Below are positions 54,101 to 63,299 of a DNA stretch of 64,000 nucleotides, piece by piece (within the stretch, counting starts at the first letter, position 1; each line of letters opens with the position of its first letter). The DNA comes from Labrenzia sp. R4_2 (GTDB lineage Bacteria > Pseudomonadota > Alphaproteobacteria > Rhizobiales > Stappiaceae), in assembly GCF_017743865.1 (NCBI RefSeq), contig NZ_JAGHRJ010000002.1, positions 62,001-126,000 on the forward strand. Direction: 5' to 3'. The notes under the pieces were generated by a model that worked only from the letters and a program-made list of their open reading frames with translations, did not search any database and was not told the origin of the DNA. Both the position numbers and the translations under genes were made by a program.

Positions 54101-56677
54101 CTATTGCCTGCGGACAAAACAGTCGCCGCCGGCGCCTTGCAGCTGTTCACACAACCGGATGGCTTCGTCACGCGATCCCGTCGGGATCCGGGCCCGGTAA
54201 AAAACCCCCCGATCGCCGAGGTCCGCCGCCACAATCACGGCGTTCACATTCCCGATAATCGACGGGTAGCGACGTTGTAGCGACGAATAGGCATCGCTCG
54301 CAGCCGAAGCTGAGCGCTGAGACGTCACCTGAACGATATACGTTCCGGCCGGTATGGAACCGGTGCCAGCAGCCGCTGCGGCCGGTGCCGTAGCGGACAC
54401 CGGAGCCGATGCCGGTTGAGACAAGTTCAGCGGACCATTGTTCTGCGTTGCCGGTGCAGGATTTGTTGCAGCTGCGGGTGCTTGCGCAACTTGTACAGGG
54501 GCAGCGGGTTTCTTCCGCGGCAGGACGGTCGGAACAGGTCCGGCAGGCTCTTCAACCGGCGCAGCAGGTTCTGCTGCAGCAACGATTGCAGGCGTTGTCG
54601 GTGCCGGTGTAGCGGGCTGAGGCGTTCCGGCAGCCGGTTCAGCCGGTGTCGGAGCCGCTGCCGGTTCCGGCGAAGGTGTTGACGTAATCTGCTGAGTTGC
54701 AACAACACGGGGCTCAGCGGGCGCAGGGGTTGCCGGTTGCGCAGTGCCAGTCGCTGCTGGGGCCGCATCCTCGCCTGACACTATGGTTCCGTCCGGACGA
54801 ACAACAACAGTCCGGACCCGCTTGGTTGCTCCAGGAACGAGTTCCGCACCGGATTGAACACCGGCAGGTGCTGGCGGTAAGGAGGCAGGTTCAGGTGTTT
54901 CCGGACGCGCAAGCTGTGTCGGCGCATTTTCGTTGCGGCCATCAACGCGATCGTAAATCAGCTTGGCGGACTGATTATTGCCAGCAGACGGATCCTGCTC
55001 TTCCGGGAAAATTTTGAGTGGCTCTTGCAGGCCGCTAATCACAGGCGGCGGGCCATCCGGGACTGCAATCGTGTCGGTATCCAGAAAGAAGAACCCAACA
55101 GCGCCAAGCGCTGCTACGCCCAAGACACCAGCGGCAACAAAGATGCCACGACGCGAACGTTCTTCTGCGTGTGGAACCGCAGCTTGCTCTGCGCGCGAGT
55201 GCGGCGGCAAGACCCCACTGCCCTTCAAGGTTGGGTCACTCTCCTGCATCGCCCGTGCGACGGCATCGAGATCATAACCCTCCGGCGGCGGCGGTGTGTC
55301 ATCATCGCCAAGGTCGCGAACAGCGTCTGCAGCTGCCGGCCAGACCATATCGTCGATGTCATCAGCTGACTGCCGACCCGGAGCCTCGGCAGCATAACCT
55401 GCCGCAGTGGCCTTCGTTTCTGCCGAAGCTTGTGCCGCGGCAGGCTCAGATGAATGCTCTGCCGCGCTTTGTTGACGAGCCCGCTCGTCCCGCTCCGGAA
55501 AATCAAGATCTGCCAGAAGCGTATCGATCCCGGCGATTGATTTCTGACTGTCCTCGGAGGCCTGAGGCGCACTTTCAGAAGCCGCGCCACCTTGTGGCGT
55601 GGTTAGCGCAGCAAACAGATCATCTTCGTTGATTGCCGGTCGTTGCGATGCCAGAGCGGACGGCGAAGAGACTTCAGGCTGAATGTCCTGCGCCGGACGT
55701 TCAAAAGCCTGCGTAGATGGTGGAGTTTCCGAACCGAATGCCGGACGCGGGCCGCCGGCGCGGCTTACGGTATTATCCGGAGTTACTGTGTCGGAATAGT
55801 TATCGGAGCGCACCGGAGCAGGTGCTTGACTGTAGCTTGCTGTGTGCGCTTGGTACCCACCTGAATAGTAGCTCGAGTCCGCAGTCGGTTGCCGGGTTTG
55901 CGGTGTTGTCTGCGGTTCCGGCGAAATTGGTGCGGGCGCAGTGCGTTGATCGAATGCCTGGTCTTCAGGCGGATCGATGGTCTGACGCAGGGCGCCCTTC
56001 AGCTCATCTTCAAGTTCAGCGGTCAGGTTCTGTTCAAGATCATTCGCAACCGAGGCTGCCAAGCCTGTTCCAAAATCACGTCCAAAATCGACAGCAGGTC
56101 CGCGCGGTTGAGGCGGAGACGATGGTTGGAAGGCTGGTTGCGCTGGCTCTGAGACTGACGGTGTAGGCGCAGATGGTGCCGGTCGGTTCATCGCGCTTGC
56201 AGCTGTGGCTTCAATCGTGTCCAGCTGCGGCACCTGTGGCCAGCCAGGCACATCACCTCTTGGCTCGGCCTGGGCTTGATAGCCTGGAGCAGAGCTATCT
56301 GGAGACTGCACTACACCCGGAGTGACAATAGAACCGGGGTCGGGGGCCTGCTGCGGAGTGTTGAAGCGCGGCGACTCGCTGGAAAGTGGGGCGTCGGAGC
56401 GCGGAATTTCTGGTGATTGCCCGGCGCCGAATACGGGTTCCTGGCGCGGTGGATTGAGATCCGCAGCGGGTTTCGGCTCACTCGCGAAATCATCCAAGTC
56501 TGCGAAATAATCAGTGCTTCCAACCCGGCCGCTGCTCACCGGCGCCCCCAATTGCTTGTTATTATGGACAATGCGCGCCAATTCAATCAGCGGATCTTCA
56601 CCAGACGGCCGGTTTCTCCCGGACGGTGCCGGGGTCTCTGCCGTATCTGGCCGCTTTTTGTCGTATTCATCTGACAT
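54101..56677 (-). CDS. Large SPOR-domain membrane protein
   Basis: This 858-residue protein has a long acidic, Pro/Ala/Gln-rich cytoplasmic part, one membrane helix (GIFVAAGVLGVAALGAVGFF, about residues 525-544), a Pro/Ala-rich periplasmic linker and a C-terminal SPOR domain (about 780-858, with GTYIVQVTSQRSASAASDAY). SPOR domains bind glycan strands lacking stem peptides at division sites. The position between argS and nagZ and the architecture match the SPOR protein found there in Rhizobiales. The long disordered part is unusual in length, so its size and exact residues are the less certain part. Confidence 0.88.
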   Translation of the reverse strand: MSDEYDKKRPDTAETPAPSGRNRPSGEDPLIELARIVHNNKQLGAPVSSGRVGSTDYFADLDDFASEPKPAADLNPPRQEPVFGAGQSPEIPRSDAPLSSESPRFNTPQQAPDPGSIVTPGVVQSPDSSAPGYQAQAEPRGDVPGWPQVPQLDTIEATAASAMNRPAPSAPTPSVSEPAQPAFQPSSPPQPRGPAVDFGRDFGTGLAASVANDLEQNLTAELEDELKGALRQTIDPPEDQAFDQRTAPAPISPEPQTTPQTRQPTADSSYYSGGYQAHTASYSQAPAPVRSDNYSDTVTPDNTVSRAGGPRPAFGSETPPSTQAFERPAQDIQPEVSSPSALASQRPAINEDDLFAALTTPQGGAASESAPQASEDSQKSIAGIDTLLADLDFPERDERARQQSAAEHSSEPAAAQASAETKATAAGYAAEAPGRQSADDIDDMVWPAAADAVRDLGDDDTPPPPEGYDLDAVARAMQESDPTLKGSGVLPPHSRAEQAAVPHAEERSRRGIFVAAGVLGVAALGAVGFFFLDTDTIAVPDGPPPVISGLQEPLKIFPEEQDPSAGNNQSAKLIYDRVDGRNENAPTQLARPETPEPASLPPAPAGVQSGAELVPGATKRVRTVVVRPDGTIVSGEDAAPAATGTAQPATPAPAEPRVVATQQITSTPSPEPAAAPTPAEPAAGTPQPATPAPTTPAIVAAAEPAAPVEEPAGPVPTVLPRKKPAAPVQVAQAPAAATNPAPATQNNGPLNLSQPASAPVSATAPAAAAAGTGSIPAGTYIVQVTSQRSASAASDAYSSLQRRYPSIIGNVNAVIVAADLGDRGVFYRARIPTGSRDEAIRLCEQLQGAGGDCFVRRQ

Positions 56678-56749
56678 GAGCGCTCTAAAGAACCGGTTTC
56701 GTTACGCTACGTTTTATCAATATACCCTGATCACTTCTCACAAGGCATA

Positions 56750-58519
56750 TCAGCGCATTTCCTCAGGAGCTTGTACACCGAGAATCGCCAAGCCTGACGA
56801 AAGTACCAAGGATACTGCACGAACCAAAGCAACACGCGCTACGGTTAATTTCGTGTTACTAGAATCAATAAAACGTAAATGAGGCAATTCCTTGCCTCTA
56901 TTCCAGTGACCGTGCAGTGAACTTGCAAGTTCATGCAGGTAAAACGCGATTCTATGCGGCTCATGAGTGTCGGCAGCTGCCTCGACAACTTTTGGCCACT
57001 CGGCCATTTTGCCGATCAATTCAAGCTCTCCGCTGTCATCAAGCAGGGAATAGTCGGCACTCGAGAGTACAGAATCACTCAAGTCTTGGCCGGACAGCTC
57101 TTCTGCGGCCTGCCGCAAGACAGAGCAGCAGCGCGCATGGCCATACTGAACGTAAAACACCGGATTGTCCTTGGACTGCTCCGTTACCTTTTTGAAGTCA
57201 AAGTCGAGTGGTGCATCGTTCTTCCGGAACAACATCATGAAACGGACTGGATCCGATCCAACTTCATCGACCACTTCGCGCAAGGTAATGAAATCACCGG
57301 ACCGCTTTGACATTTTTACCGGCGCGCCGTCGCGCATGAGCTTCACAAGCTGGCAGAAACGGACGATGACTTCGGTATCGCCGCCGGAAACAGCCTTGCC
57401 GACCGCCTGCAAACGTTTGGCGTAGCCGCCGTGGTCCGCACCAAGAACGTAGATCGCTTCCTTGAAACCGCGCTGGAACTTGTCCTCGAAATACGCAACG
57501 TCGGCAGCAAAATATGTGTAGGACCCATCTGACTTTTTCAGCGCCCGATCGGTATCGTCCCCAAAATCGCTTGCTCGGAATAGTGTCTGTTCGCGGTCTT
57601 CCCAGTCGTCCGGGACCTGGCCCTTGGGCGGCGGGAGCGTGCCTTCATACACAAGTCCTTTGGTCCGCAGTCCATCGAGCATGTGATCAATCTTTGACCC
57701 GTTGCTACCACTACGTTCATGCAAGGATCGTTCGGAGAAAAAGACCTCGTGCTCAACACCGAGCGCGGCGAGATCCGAGCGGATCAAATCCAGCATCGCA
57801 GCAATCGCGCGTTCCTTGACCTTCGGGAGCCAGTCGGCTTCGTCCTGATCGCGCAAATCACTGCCGAATTCGTCCTTCAGCGCCGCGCCAACCGGGATGA
57901 GGTAATCTCCGGGATAAAGGCCTGCCGGGATCTCGCCGATATCTTCGCCGAGTGCCTCGCGGTAGCGAAGAAAAGCACTGCGGGCGAGCGTGTCGATCTG
58001 AGAGCCAGCATCGTTGATGTAGTATTCTTTGACCACTTCATTGCCGGCAAATGCCAGCAAATTGGCAAGCGCATCGCCAACCACGGCACCGCGAATATGC
58101 CCGACATGCATTGGGCCGGTCGGGTTCGCGGAAACATATTCGACATTCACCTTGGAAGGATCAGCAGACTTCGTGCCGCCATAACCAAGGCCTTCTTCAA
58201 GAATGCTCCCAAGTATCTTCTGCCAGACACTCTGGTCGACCCGCAGATTGATAAATCCAGGACCAGCGACCGTGGTTTCGGTAATTTCCGGGTCTTTTGA
58301 GAGCTCGGCAACCAAACGCTCCGCCAGATCACGCGGCTTCATGCCGAGCGGCTTTGCAAGAACCATTGCCGCGTTGGTCGCAAAGTCCCCATGAGCCGGA
58401 TCCCGAGGTGCCTCGACGACAACGCGGGACAGATCTGGCGCATTGCCATCCGGCCCCTTCAATTCAAGCGCTTCGAGGCATTTTTTCACGCGTTGCGTGA
58501 ACACGGCAAAGATGTTCAT
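56750..58519 (-). CDS. argS: Arginyl-tRNA synthetase
   Basis: ArgS charges tRNA-Arg. The 589-residue class I enzyme has the N-terminal Add1 domain, the HIGH-type motif in [20 protein letters not shown], and the KMSKS-type loop [20 protein letters not shown]. The C-terminal DALR anticodon-binding domain ends [14 protein letters not shown]. The length is normal. It lies 72 bases upstream of the SPOR gene and downstream of dgt, a conserved Rhizobiales order. Confidence 0.97.
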   Translation of the reverse strand: MNIFAVFTQRVKKCLEALELKGPDGNAPDLSRVVVEAPRDPAHGDFATNAAMVLAKPLGMKPRDLAERLVAELSKDPEITETTVAGPGFINLRVDQSVWQKILGSILEEGLGYGGTKSADPSKVNVEYVSANPTGPMHVGHIRGAVVGDALANLLAFAGNEVVKEYYINDAGSQIDTLARSAFLRYREALGEDIGEIPAGLYPGDYLIPVGAALKDEFGSDLRDQDEADWLPKVKERAIAAMLDLIRSDLAALGVEHEVFFSERSLHERSGSNGSKIDHMLDGLRTKGLVYEGTLPPPKGQVPDDWEDREQTLFRASDFGDDTDRALKKSDGSYTYFAADVAYFEDKFQRGFKEAIYVLGADHGGYAKRLQAVGKAVSGGDTEVIVRFCQLVKLMRDGAPVKMSKRSGDFITLREVVDEVGSDPVRFMMLFRKNDAPLDFDFKKVTEQSKDNPVFYVQYGHARCCSVLRQAAEELSGQDLSDSVLSSADYSLLDDSGELELIGKMAEWPKVVEAAADTHEPHRIAFYLHELASSLHGHWNRGKELPHLRFIDSSNTKLTVARVALVRAVSLVLSSGLAILGVQAPEEMR

Positions 58520-58617
58520 TCAGGCACCGGTCAGGGTTGAAACTTCAAACACAACGGCCCCGCACGCGCCAGCGAGAAGCCCTCTAGCGCGGCGGGGATC
58601 CGATTTTGACCCTGCGC

Positions 58618-59856
58618 CTACCCCAAATCCGGTGTGTCGTCAAACAGTCTGCGGTGTTCTTCGATCGCATAACGATCAGTCATGCCAGCGATATAATCAC
58701 ATACGCGCCGGGCCCTGCAGGTCTCGTCAATGCTCTCCAAGCCCTTGTCCCAAGGGGCCGGCATCAGGTCCGGCTCGGCAAGAAGACGCGCAAATAGATC
58801 CCTGACGACTCGGGCAACAAGACGGCGGACCGACAAAACATCCTCATGGCGGTAGACCCGCGCGAACAGGAACCGTTTCACTTCCTTTTCGGCCGCTGTC
58901 ATCGCTGGCGAAAACCCGACCAGGCATTTTCCGGCAGAACGCACATCCTCAACGCTTTGCGGATCTAACTCGCTGATATTGCGCACGCCCTCCTGAATAA
59001 CGTCTTCCACCATCCGGGTAATGCTGCGGCGGACGATCTCGTGGATCCGCCGCGTTTCTTCAAGGCCTGGATACTTGTGGTCCACTTCCGCGAGAATATC
59101 TGCCAGAAACGGAACTTCCCGCATGTCGTCGATCGCGAACAGGCCAGCCCGAAGTCCATCGTCAAGATCATGCGCGTCGTAAGCGATGTCATCTGCGATC
59201 GCCGCAGCTTGTGCCTCAGCACTCGGCCATGTTCCAAGCATCAGATCCTGCTGTTTCTGATACTCCCGGATCGCGAAGGGCAACTCACCGTCCTTGAACT
59301 TGCCAAGCGGTGCACCGGCATCATCGACGAGTGGACCGTTGTGCTTCACCAGGCCTTCCAGGGTTTCCCAGGCGAGATTCAGCCCGTCAAACTCAGCATA
59401 TCGGTGTTCGAGATGGGTCACGACCCGCAAGGACTGGGCGTTGTGATCAAAACCTCCATAAGGCGCCATGCATTCATGCATGACATCCTCGCCCTCATGG
59501 CCGAAAGGTGTGTGTCCAAGATCGTGTGCAAGCGCAAGGCACTCTGCCAGATCCTCATCCAGCCTAAGTGCACGGGCAAGCGAGCGGGCGATCTGGGAGA
59601 CCTCAATCGTGTGCGTCAAACGCGTGCGGAAATGATCTCCCTCGTGATACACAAAGACCTGTGTCTTGTGCTTGAGACGCCGAAAGGCCGAGGAATGGAT
59701 GATCCGGTCACGATCGCGCTGGAAAGGTGTCCGGGTCGGGCTTTCAGGCTCCGGAAAGTGGCGCCCCCGGCTCTTGAACGGGTTTTGAGCATAGACTGCA
59801 AGGGATTGCGCCCCGTACCCAATGTCTGCCTGGATTTTCTTCCAATTGTCGTTCAC
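58618..59856 (-). CDS. dgt: Deoxyguanosinetriphosphate triphosphohydrolase-like protein
   Basis: Dgt-type HD enzymes cut dNTPs to deoxynucleoside and triphosphate. The GTG at 59856 (AAGGGGA upstream) gives 412 residues; a GTG at 59880 would add eight. The HD motifs are [20 protein letters not shown], then [18 protein letters not shown] and [20 protein letters not shown], giving the metal-binding His and Asp residues. The length matches the shorter alphaproteobacterial group. It diverges from erpA and precedes argS by about 100 bases. Confidence 0.93.
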   Translation of the reverse strand: MNDNWKKIQADIGYGAQSLAVYAQNPFKSRGRHFPEPESPTRTPFQRDRDRIIHSSAFRRLKHKTQVFVYHEGDHFRTRLTHTIEVSQIARSLARALRLDEDLAECLALAHDLGHTPFGHEGEDVMHECMAPYGGFDHNAQSLRVVTHLEHRYAEFDGLNLAWETLEGLVKHNGPLVDDAGAPLGKFKDGELPFAIREYQKQQDLMLGTWPSAEAQAAAIADDIAYDAHDLDDGLRAGLFAIDDMREVPFLADILAEVDHKYPGLEETRRIHEIVRRSITRMVEDVIQEGVRNISELDPQSVEDVRSAGKCLVGFSPAMTAAEKEVKRFLFARVYRHEDVLSVRRLVARVVRDLFARLLAEPDLMPAPWDKGLESIDETCRARRVCDYIAGMTDRYAIEEHRRLFDDTPDLG

Positions 59857-59897
59857 TGCCCGTCCCCTTGAATAACGCACCGGTACTGGCCCAGTTA

Positions 59898-59936
59898 TTG
59901 ACGCTTGTGCTTCGAGATCTTAACTATCGGGTTAAG
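59898..59936 (+). promoter_or_regulatory. Candidate erpA promoter with overlapping palindrome
   Basis: TTGACG (59898-59903) and TAACTA (59921-59926) are 17 bases apart, a good sigma-70 spacing. A perfect inverted repeat CTTAAC-N6-GTTAAG (59919-59936) covers the -10 box and the likely start point. An operator is inferred. The half-sites also contain TTAAC, the CtrA half-site, but the TTAA spacing is 8 bases instead of 7. Confidence 0.5.
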
Positions 59937-59985
59937 TCAATTTTGTCGCGCTAACATTGGCGCAGACACAGCGAGTCAGTAGAAG

Positions 59986-60327
59986 ATGACCGAAACGCTT
60001 GAAAATCGAGTAACAGTCAGTGATCGCGCTGCCAAGCGCATTGCCAAGATTTTGTCGGGAGAGGCTGCCGGCAGCATGCTGCGCGTTAGCGTGGAGGGCG
60101 GCGGATGCTCGGGACTGCAATACAAATACGATGTGGTCGGCGCACAAGAAGATGATGATCTGGTGATCGAGAAACTCGGCGCGACGGTGCTGATCGATTC
60201 CATCTCCTTGCAATACATGGGCGGATCGGAGATCGACTTCGTGGACGATCTGATCGGTCAGGCCTTCCAGATCAACAATCCGCATGCTGTTGCTGGTTGC
60301 GGCTGCGGCACGAGCTTCACGATCTAA
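59986..60327 (+). CDS. erpA: Iron-sulfur cluster insertion protein ErpA (HesB/IscA family)
   Basis: ErpA delivers Fe-S clusters to apoproteins such as respiratory and isoprenoid enzymes. The 113-residue protein has all three conserved Cys: one in GGGCSGLQYKYD and two in the C-terminal GCGCGTSF. VSDRAAKRIAKILSG and FVDDLIGQAFQINNPHA complete the A-type carrier fold. The length is normal. It is the first gene of a forward group with xthA, which starts 135 bases downstream. Confidence 0.92.
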   Translation: MTETLENRVTVSDRAAKRIAKILSGEAAGSMLRVSVEGGGCSGLQYKYDVVGAQEDDDLVIEKLGATVLIDSISLQYMGGSEIDFVDDLIGQAFQINNPHAVAGCGCGTSFTI

Positions 60328-60462
60328 TAGCCTGCCTGAACCAGGCTGCTCGCTCAGAGATCGAACCGGTCGGATACTAATGGCTGGGCATATGTTCAGA
60401 ACGTGGGCGACAAACGGTCTCCTTCGCATATGATGCGGCGCAGAGAGCGGCGGAGACTTGTG

Positions 60463-61245
60463 ATGAAAATTGCCACCTGGAACATCAACGGCGTCAAGGC
60501 ACGGCTGGATACAGTGCAGGAATGGCTGAAAGAAGCCTCGCCCGATGTTGCTTGTTTGCAGGAGATCAAGTCGGTCGACGAAAACTTTCCGCGCCAGCCG
60601 TTTGAAGATCTCGGCTACAACGTCGAAACTCATGGGCAAAAAGGCTTCAACGGAGTCGCCATCCTCTCAAAAACGCCTCTGGAAGACGTTGAACGGCGGC
60701 TTCCAGGAAACGACGACGACGAACAGGCACGCTATATCGAAGCAACGGTGACCAACGGAGACGGCGTTGTGCGCTTTGGTTGCCTCTATCTGCCCAACGG
60801 CAACCCGCTTGGGACCGAAAAATTTCCCTACAAGCTTGGCTGGATGGACCGGTTGTTGGTCCATGCGGAAAAACAGCTTGCGGAAGAAGTGCCCTTCATT
60901 CTCCTGGGCGACTACAATGTCATCCCGGATCCGGTCGATGCGAAAAATCCGGAAAACTGGACGGAGGATGCTCTGTTCCAGCCGGAAAGCCGGCAGAAAT
61001 TCCGCGCCCTTACGCATCTTGGCATGACCGAAGCCATCCGGGCCTGCACCGAAGCTCCGGAAACGTTCACCTTTTGGGACTATCAGGCCGGAGCCTGGCA
61101 GAAAAACAACGGCATCCGCATTGATCACATTTTGATGTCACCGCAAGCCAACGACAAAATGCTCGGCTGCGGGATCGACAAACATGTTCGCGGCTGGGAA
61201 AAGCCGTCCGACCATGTTCCCGTGTGGGTTAAGCTCGCCGCCTGA
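60463..61245 (+). CDS. xthA: Exodeoxyribonuclease III
   Basis: XthA is an AP endonuclease and 3'-5' exonuclease in base-excision repair. The ATG at 60463 (GGAG eight bases upstream) gives 260 residues; the frame is open to 60403. The family motifs are KIATWNINGVKARLDTV, CLQEIKSVDENFPRQ, KGFNGVAILSK, LLGDYNVIPDPVD and IRIDHILMSP, ending KPSDHVPVWV with the catalytic Asp-His. The length is normal. Confidence 0.96.
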   Translation: MKIATWNINGVKARLDTVQEWLKEASPDVACLQEIKSVDENFPRQPFEDLGYNVETHGQKGFNGVAILSKTPLEDVERRLPGNDDDEQARYIEATVTNGDGVVRFGCLYLPNGNPLGTEKFPYKLGWMDRLLVHAEKQLAEEVPFILLGDYNVIPDPVDAKNPENWTEDALFQPESRQKFRALTHLGMTEAIRACTEAPETFTFWDYQAGAWQKNNGIRIDHILMSPQANDKMLGCGIDKHVRGWEKPSDHVPVWVKLAA

Positions 61246-61440
61246 ATGCCGATGCCCCCGGCGCCTTTATATCCACTGCATTGAAGAAACTGGCTGGTCT
61301 ATGCCGTTTGCGATCCTTCGCCGGCATGCTATATTTCCATTAATGGGATAAAGGACCAAGGCCACTGGCCCGCACCGGCGAAAAGCGGGTTTTTCTCCTG
61401 GCGCCGCGTCAAGCTGCGCTCCCCAAACCTATTTGCCGCG

Positions 61441-61740
61441 TTGACTGTGGCGCTCTTGTCGAGCGGTTCTCAATACGTTTCGAATGAAGCTCAAGCGCAA
61501 GAGACGGCAAAACCGAATGTGCCTTGCACGTGCCGCTATCAGGGTGAGGACTACAGCATCGGCGACTCCATCTGCTTGTCCAGCGGCTCCAGCCCCAAAA
61601 TGGCGACATGTTCGATGGTTCTGAATAATACGTCCTGGAAGATGAGCAACGCCCCCTGCCCGCAAGCCCTGGAGATTCCGGAGGTATCGCCCATTCAACA
61701 GGCGTCACCGGACGATTTGGCGGATACACCGATCCTTTGA
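61441..61740 (+). CDS. Small cysteine-rich exported protein of unknown function
   Basis: A TTG at 61441 gives 99 residues: a hydrophobic lead ending in AQA, then a mature part with five Cys (CTCRYQGEDYSIGDSICLSS and MATCSMVLNNTSWKMSNAPC). Similar small proteins are known to me only as hypotheticals in Rhizobiales. The start is odd: the frame is open upstream to 61285, encoding a better signal-peptide n-region (RRVKLRSPNLFAALTVALLS), but no ATG, GTG or TTG is found there. A rare start codon or a frameshift is possible. It converges on exoR. Confidence 0.55.
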   Translation: MTVALLSSGSQYVSNEAQAQETAKPNVPCTCRYQGEDYSIGDSICLSSGSSPKMATCSMVLNNTSWKMSNAPCPQALEIPEVSPIQQASPDDLADTPIL

Positions 61741-61845
61741 TTGACCGCGATTGGGCACCGCCTGCAGAAAGCGTGCGTTATTGTCTTACAACGTCGTTGC
61801 TGTGTGTCGGGAGGGCTTCACGCGGTCAAAGCCGCGTTGCGCAAA

Positions 61846-62712
61846 TTACTGCGTTGGAACCTGCTGAGCCGTCAGCATATCCGGACGGTTGTTTTCAATC
61901 CACGTGTCAGCCAGGGACCGTGCTTCTGCACGAACCGGTTCCGGGGCGACGGCAAAATACTGCTCATGCAGGTTGTTGATCCAGGTTGTGTCCTGGCCGG
62001 TTGCTTGTTTACGGGCAACAGTCAACCACATCAAACCCCGAGCCTTTTTCTTGTCTGAAGATCCAAGAGAGTAAAGTGTTTCACCGAGTTTGGCCTGAGC
62101 ACCGACATGGCCTTTGAGCGCAGCAAGATTATACCAGCGCACCGCCATCCGGCTGTTGGTCTCCCGGTACATTTCCCCAAGATGAAACTGGGCGGCTGCA
62201 TCCCCGTAATAAGACGCCGCGTGGGTAAAGATCCTGCGGGCTTGTCCTTCATCTTTGATGACGGCGCCATCAATGCCGCTTAGATAATAAGAGCCAAGTG
62301 CTACGAAGGCGCTGGAGACAAAAGGTGCATCCGGGGAATCCGGGCTGTCATTGCCGTGATCCCGGACAATCTGGCTATAATATTGAAACGCCTTGTAGTC
62401 ATCTTCCTGCACACCGTCGCCCTTGGCGTACATGTCACCGAGCTTCCAGGCAGCCATGGTCTGCCCGTTTTCTGCGGCATATTTCAAAGACGAGATCGCT
62501 GCTGTTTTATCACCAGAGTAATACTGACGGGCACCAGTGCGCAGAGCTTCATTTGGCGACATGGTCGACGGATTGATCGGTCCGGGCGCGGCCGGCTGGC
62601 CGTCAAACGCCTTTGACGGCACTGTTGCCATCATCAAGGCGAGCGCGCCGACAACGGCCCCGCTGACGCTTAAGTGCTGACGATGTGTCTTCTTGCTGTA
62701 CATCCCGTTCAC
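61846..62712 (-). CDS. exoR: ExoR-like periplasmic Sel1-repeat protein
   Basis: ExoR is a periplasmic repressor of the ExoS/ChvI two-component system in Sinorhizobium and Agrobacterium, controlling exopolysaccharide, motility and acid response. The GTG at 62712 has GGGAGA five bases upstream and gives 288 residues; an ATG at 62703 is an alternative. A signal peptide (LSVSGAVVGALALMMATVPS) precedes Sel1 repeats: AISSLKYAAENGQTMAAWKL, GDMYAKGDGVQEDDYKAFQY and YNLAALKGHVGAQAKLGETL. The xthA-exoR neighbourhood is as in rhizobia. Confidence 0.9.
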   Translation of the reverse strand: MNGMYSKKTHRQHLSVSGAVVGALALMMATVPSKAFDGQPAAPGPINPSTMSPNEALRTGARQYYSGDKTAAISSLKYAAENGQTMAAWKLGDMYAKGDGVQEDDYKAFQYYSQIVRDHGNDSPDSPDAPFVSSAFVALGSYYLSGIDGAVIKDEGQARRIFTHAASYYGDAAAQFHLGEMYRETNSRMAVRWYNLAALKGHVGAQAKLGETLYSLGSSDKKKARGLMWLTVARKQATGQDTTWINNLHEQYFAVAPEPVRAEARSLADTWIENNRPDMLTAQQVPTQ

Positions 62713-63299
62713 ACTATTCTCCCGCGAACGATATTCATCGTCACGGGCACATATCCCATTCATCTGTTACACCAAGCTGATGCTTGAATGTTTGACACCT
62801 CACCATGCGTCTTGAAACGATTGCGTGATGTCCCAAATGTGAGCGATCAATCTGGCCTTAGTTGGGCTGCGCGCCCTGCCCCAGCAAAACCGCCGTAACG
62901 CATTGAACCATCGCGCAACCTAGCATCTGTTTTTGTGCCGAGCGCTACGTGTTGATCCACTCGTGTACCGCAATCATGGCCGAACATGGGCATCAATCGG
63001 TTCCATGAAGGCACCGCAATACTTTGCCGCCAAGTGTTGCTGAATAGGCACAATTTGCCGCCCCTCCTCAGACCCAATCGAAACACACGCAGGTTGACGA
63101 TCGGTTTCCATATCTTCAAAAGGCCTCGGGTGATGCCAATTAGCGTCAACGCTGGGGAAAACGGGGGCTTTTGGCCAATTTCCTTGGCTGTTCTATGTTT
63201 GTACTTCAAACTGAACCGTGATTCGGTGTAGGACCAGCGTGATCAGATGCGCGGTCAGCACATTAATAGAAAAACCAGGCACCCATCGGGCGATACGCA
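62713..63299. other. Intergenic region between exoR and parE
   Basis: About 590 bases hold no convincing gene; the short frames on both strands have no ribosome site or recognisable product. The stretch should contain the divergent exoR and parE promoters. I could not pick a clear promoter by eye. A small ACCG-TGATT-CGGT hairpin lies near 63217-63229. Confidence 0.5.

Noticed and set aside
62847..63231. Short overlapping frames on both strands before parE
   Set aside because: Neither has a ribosome site or recognisable sequence; the stretch is better read as the exoR/parE intergenic region.
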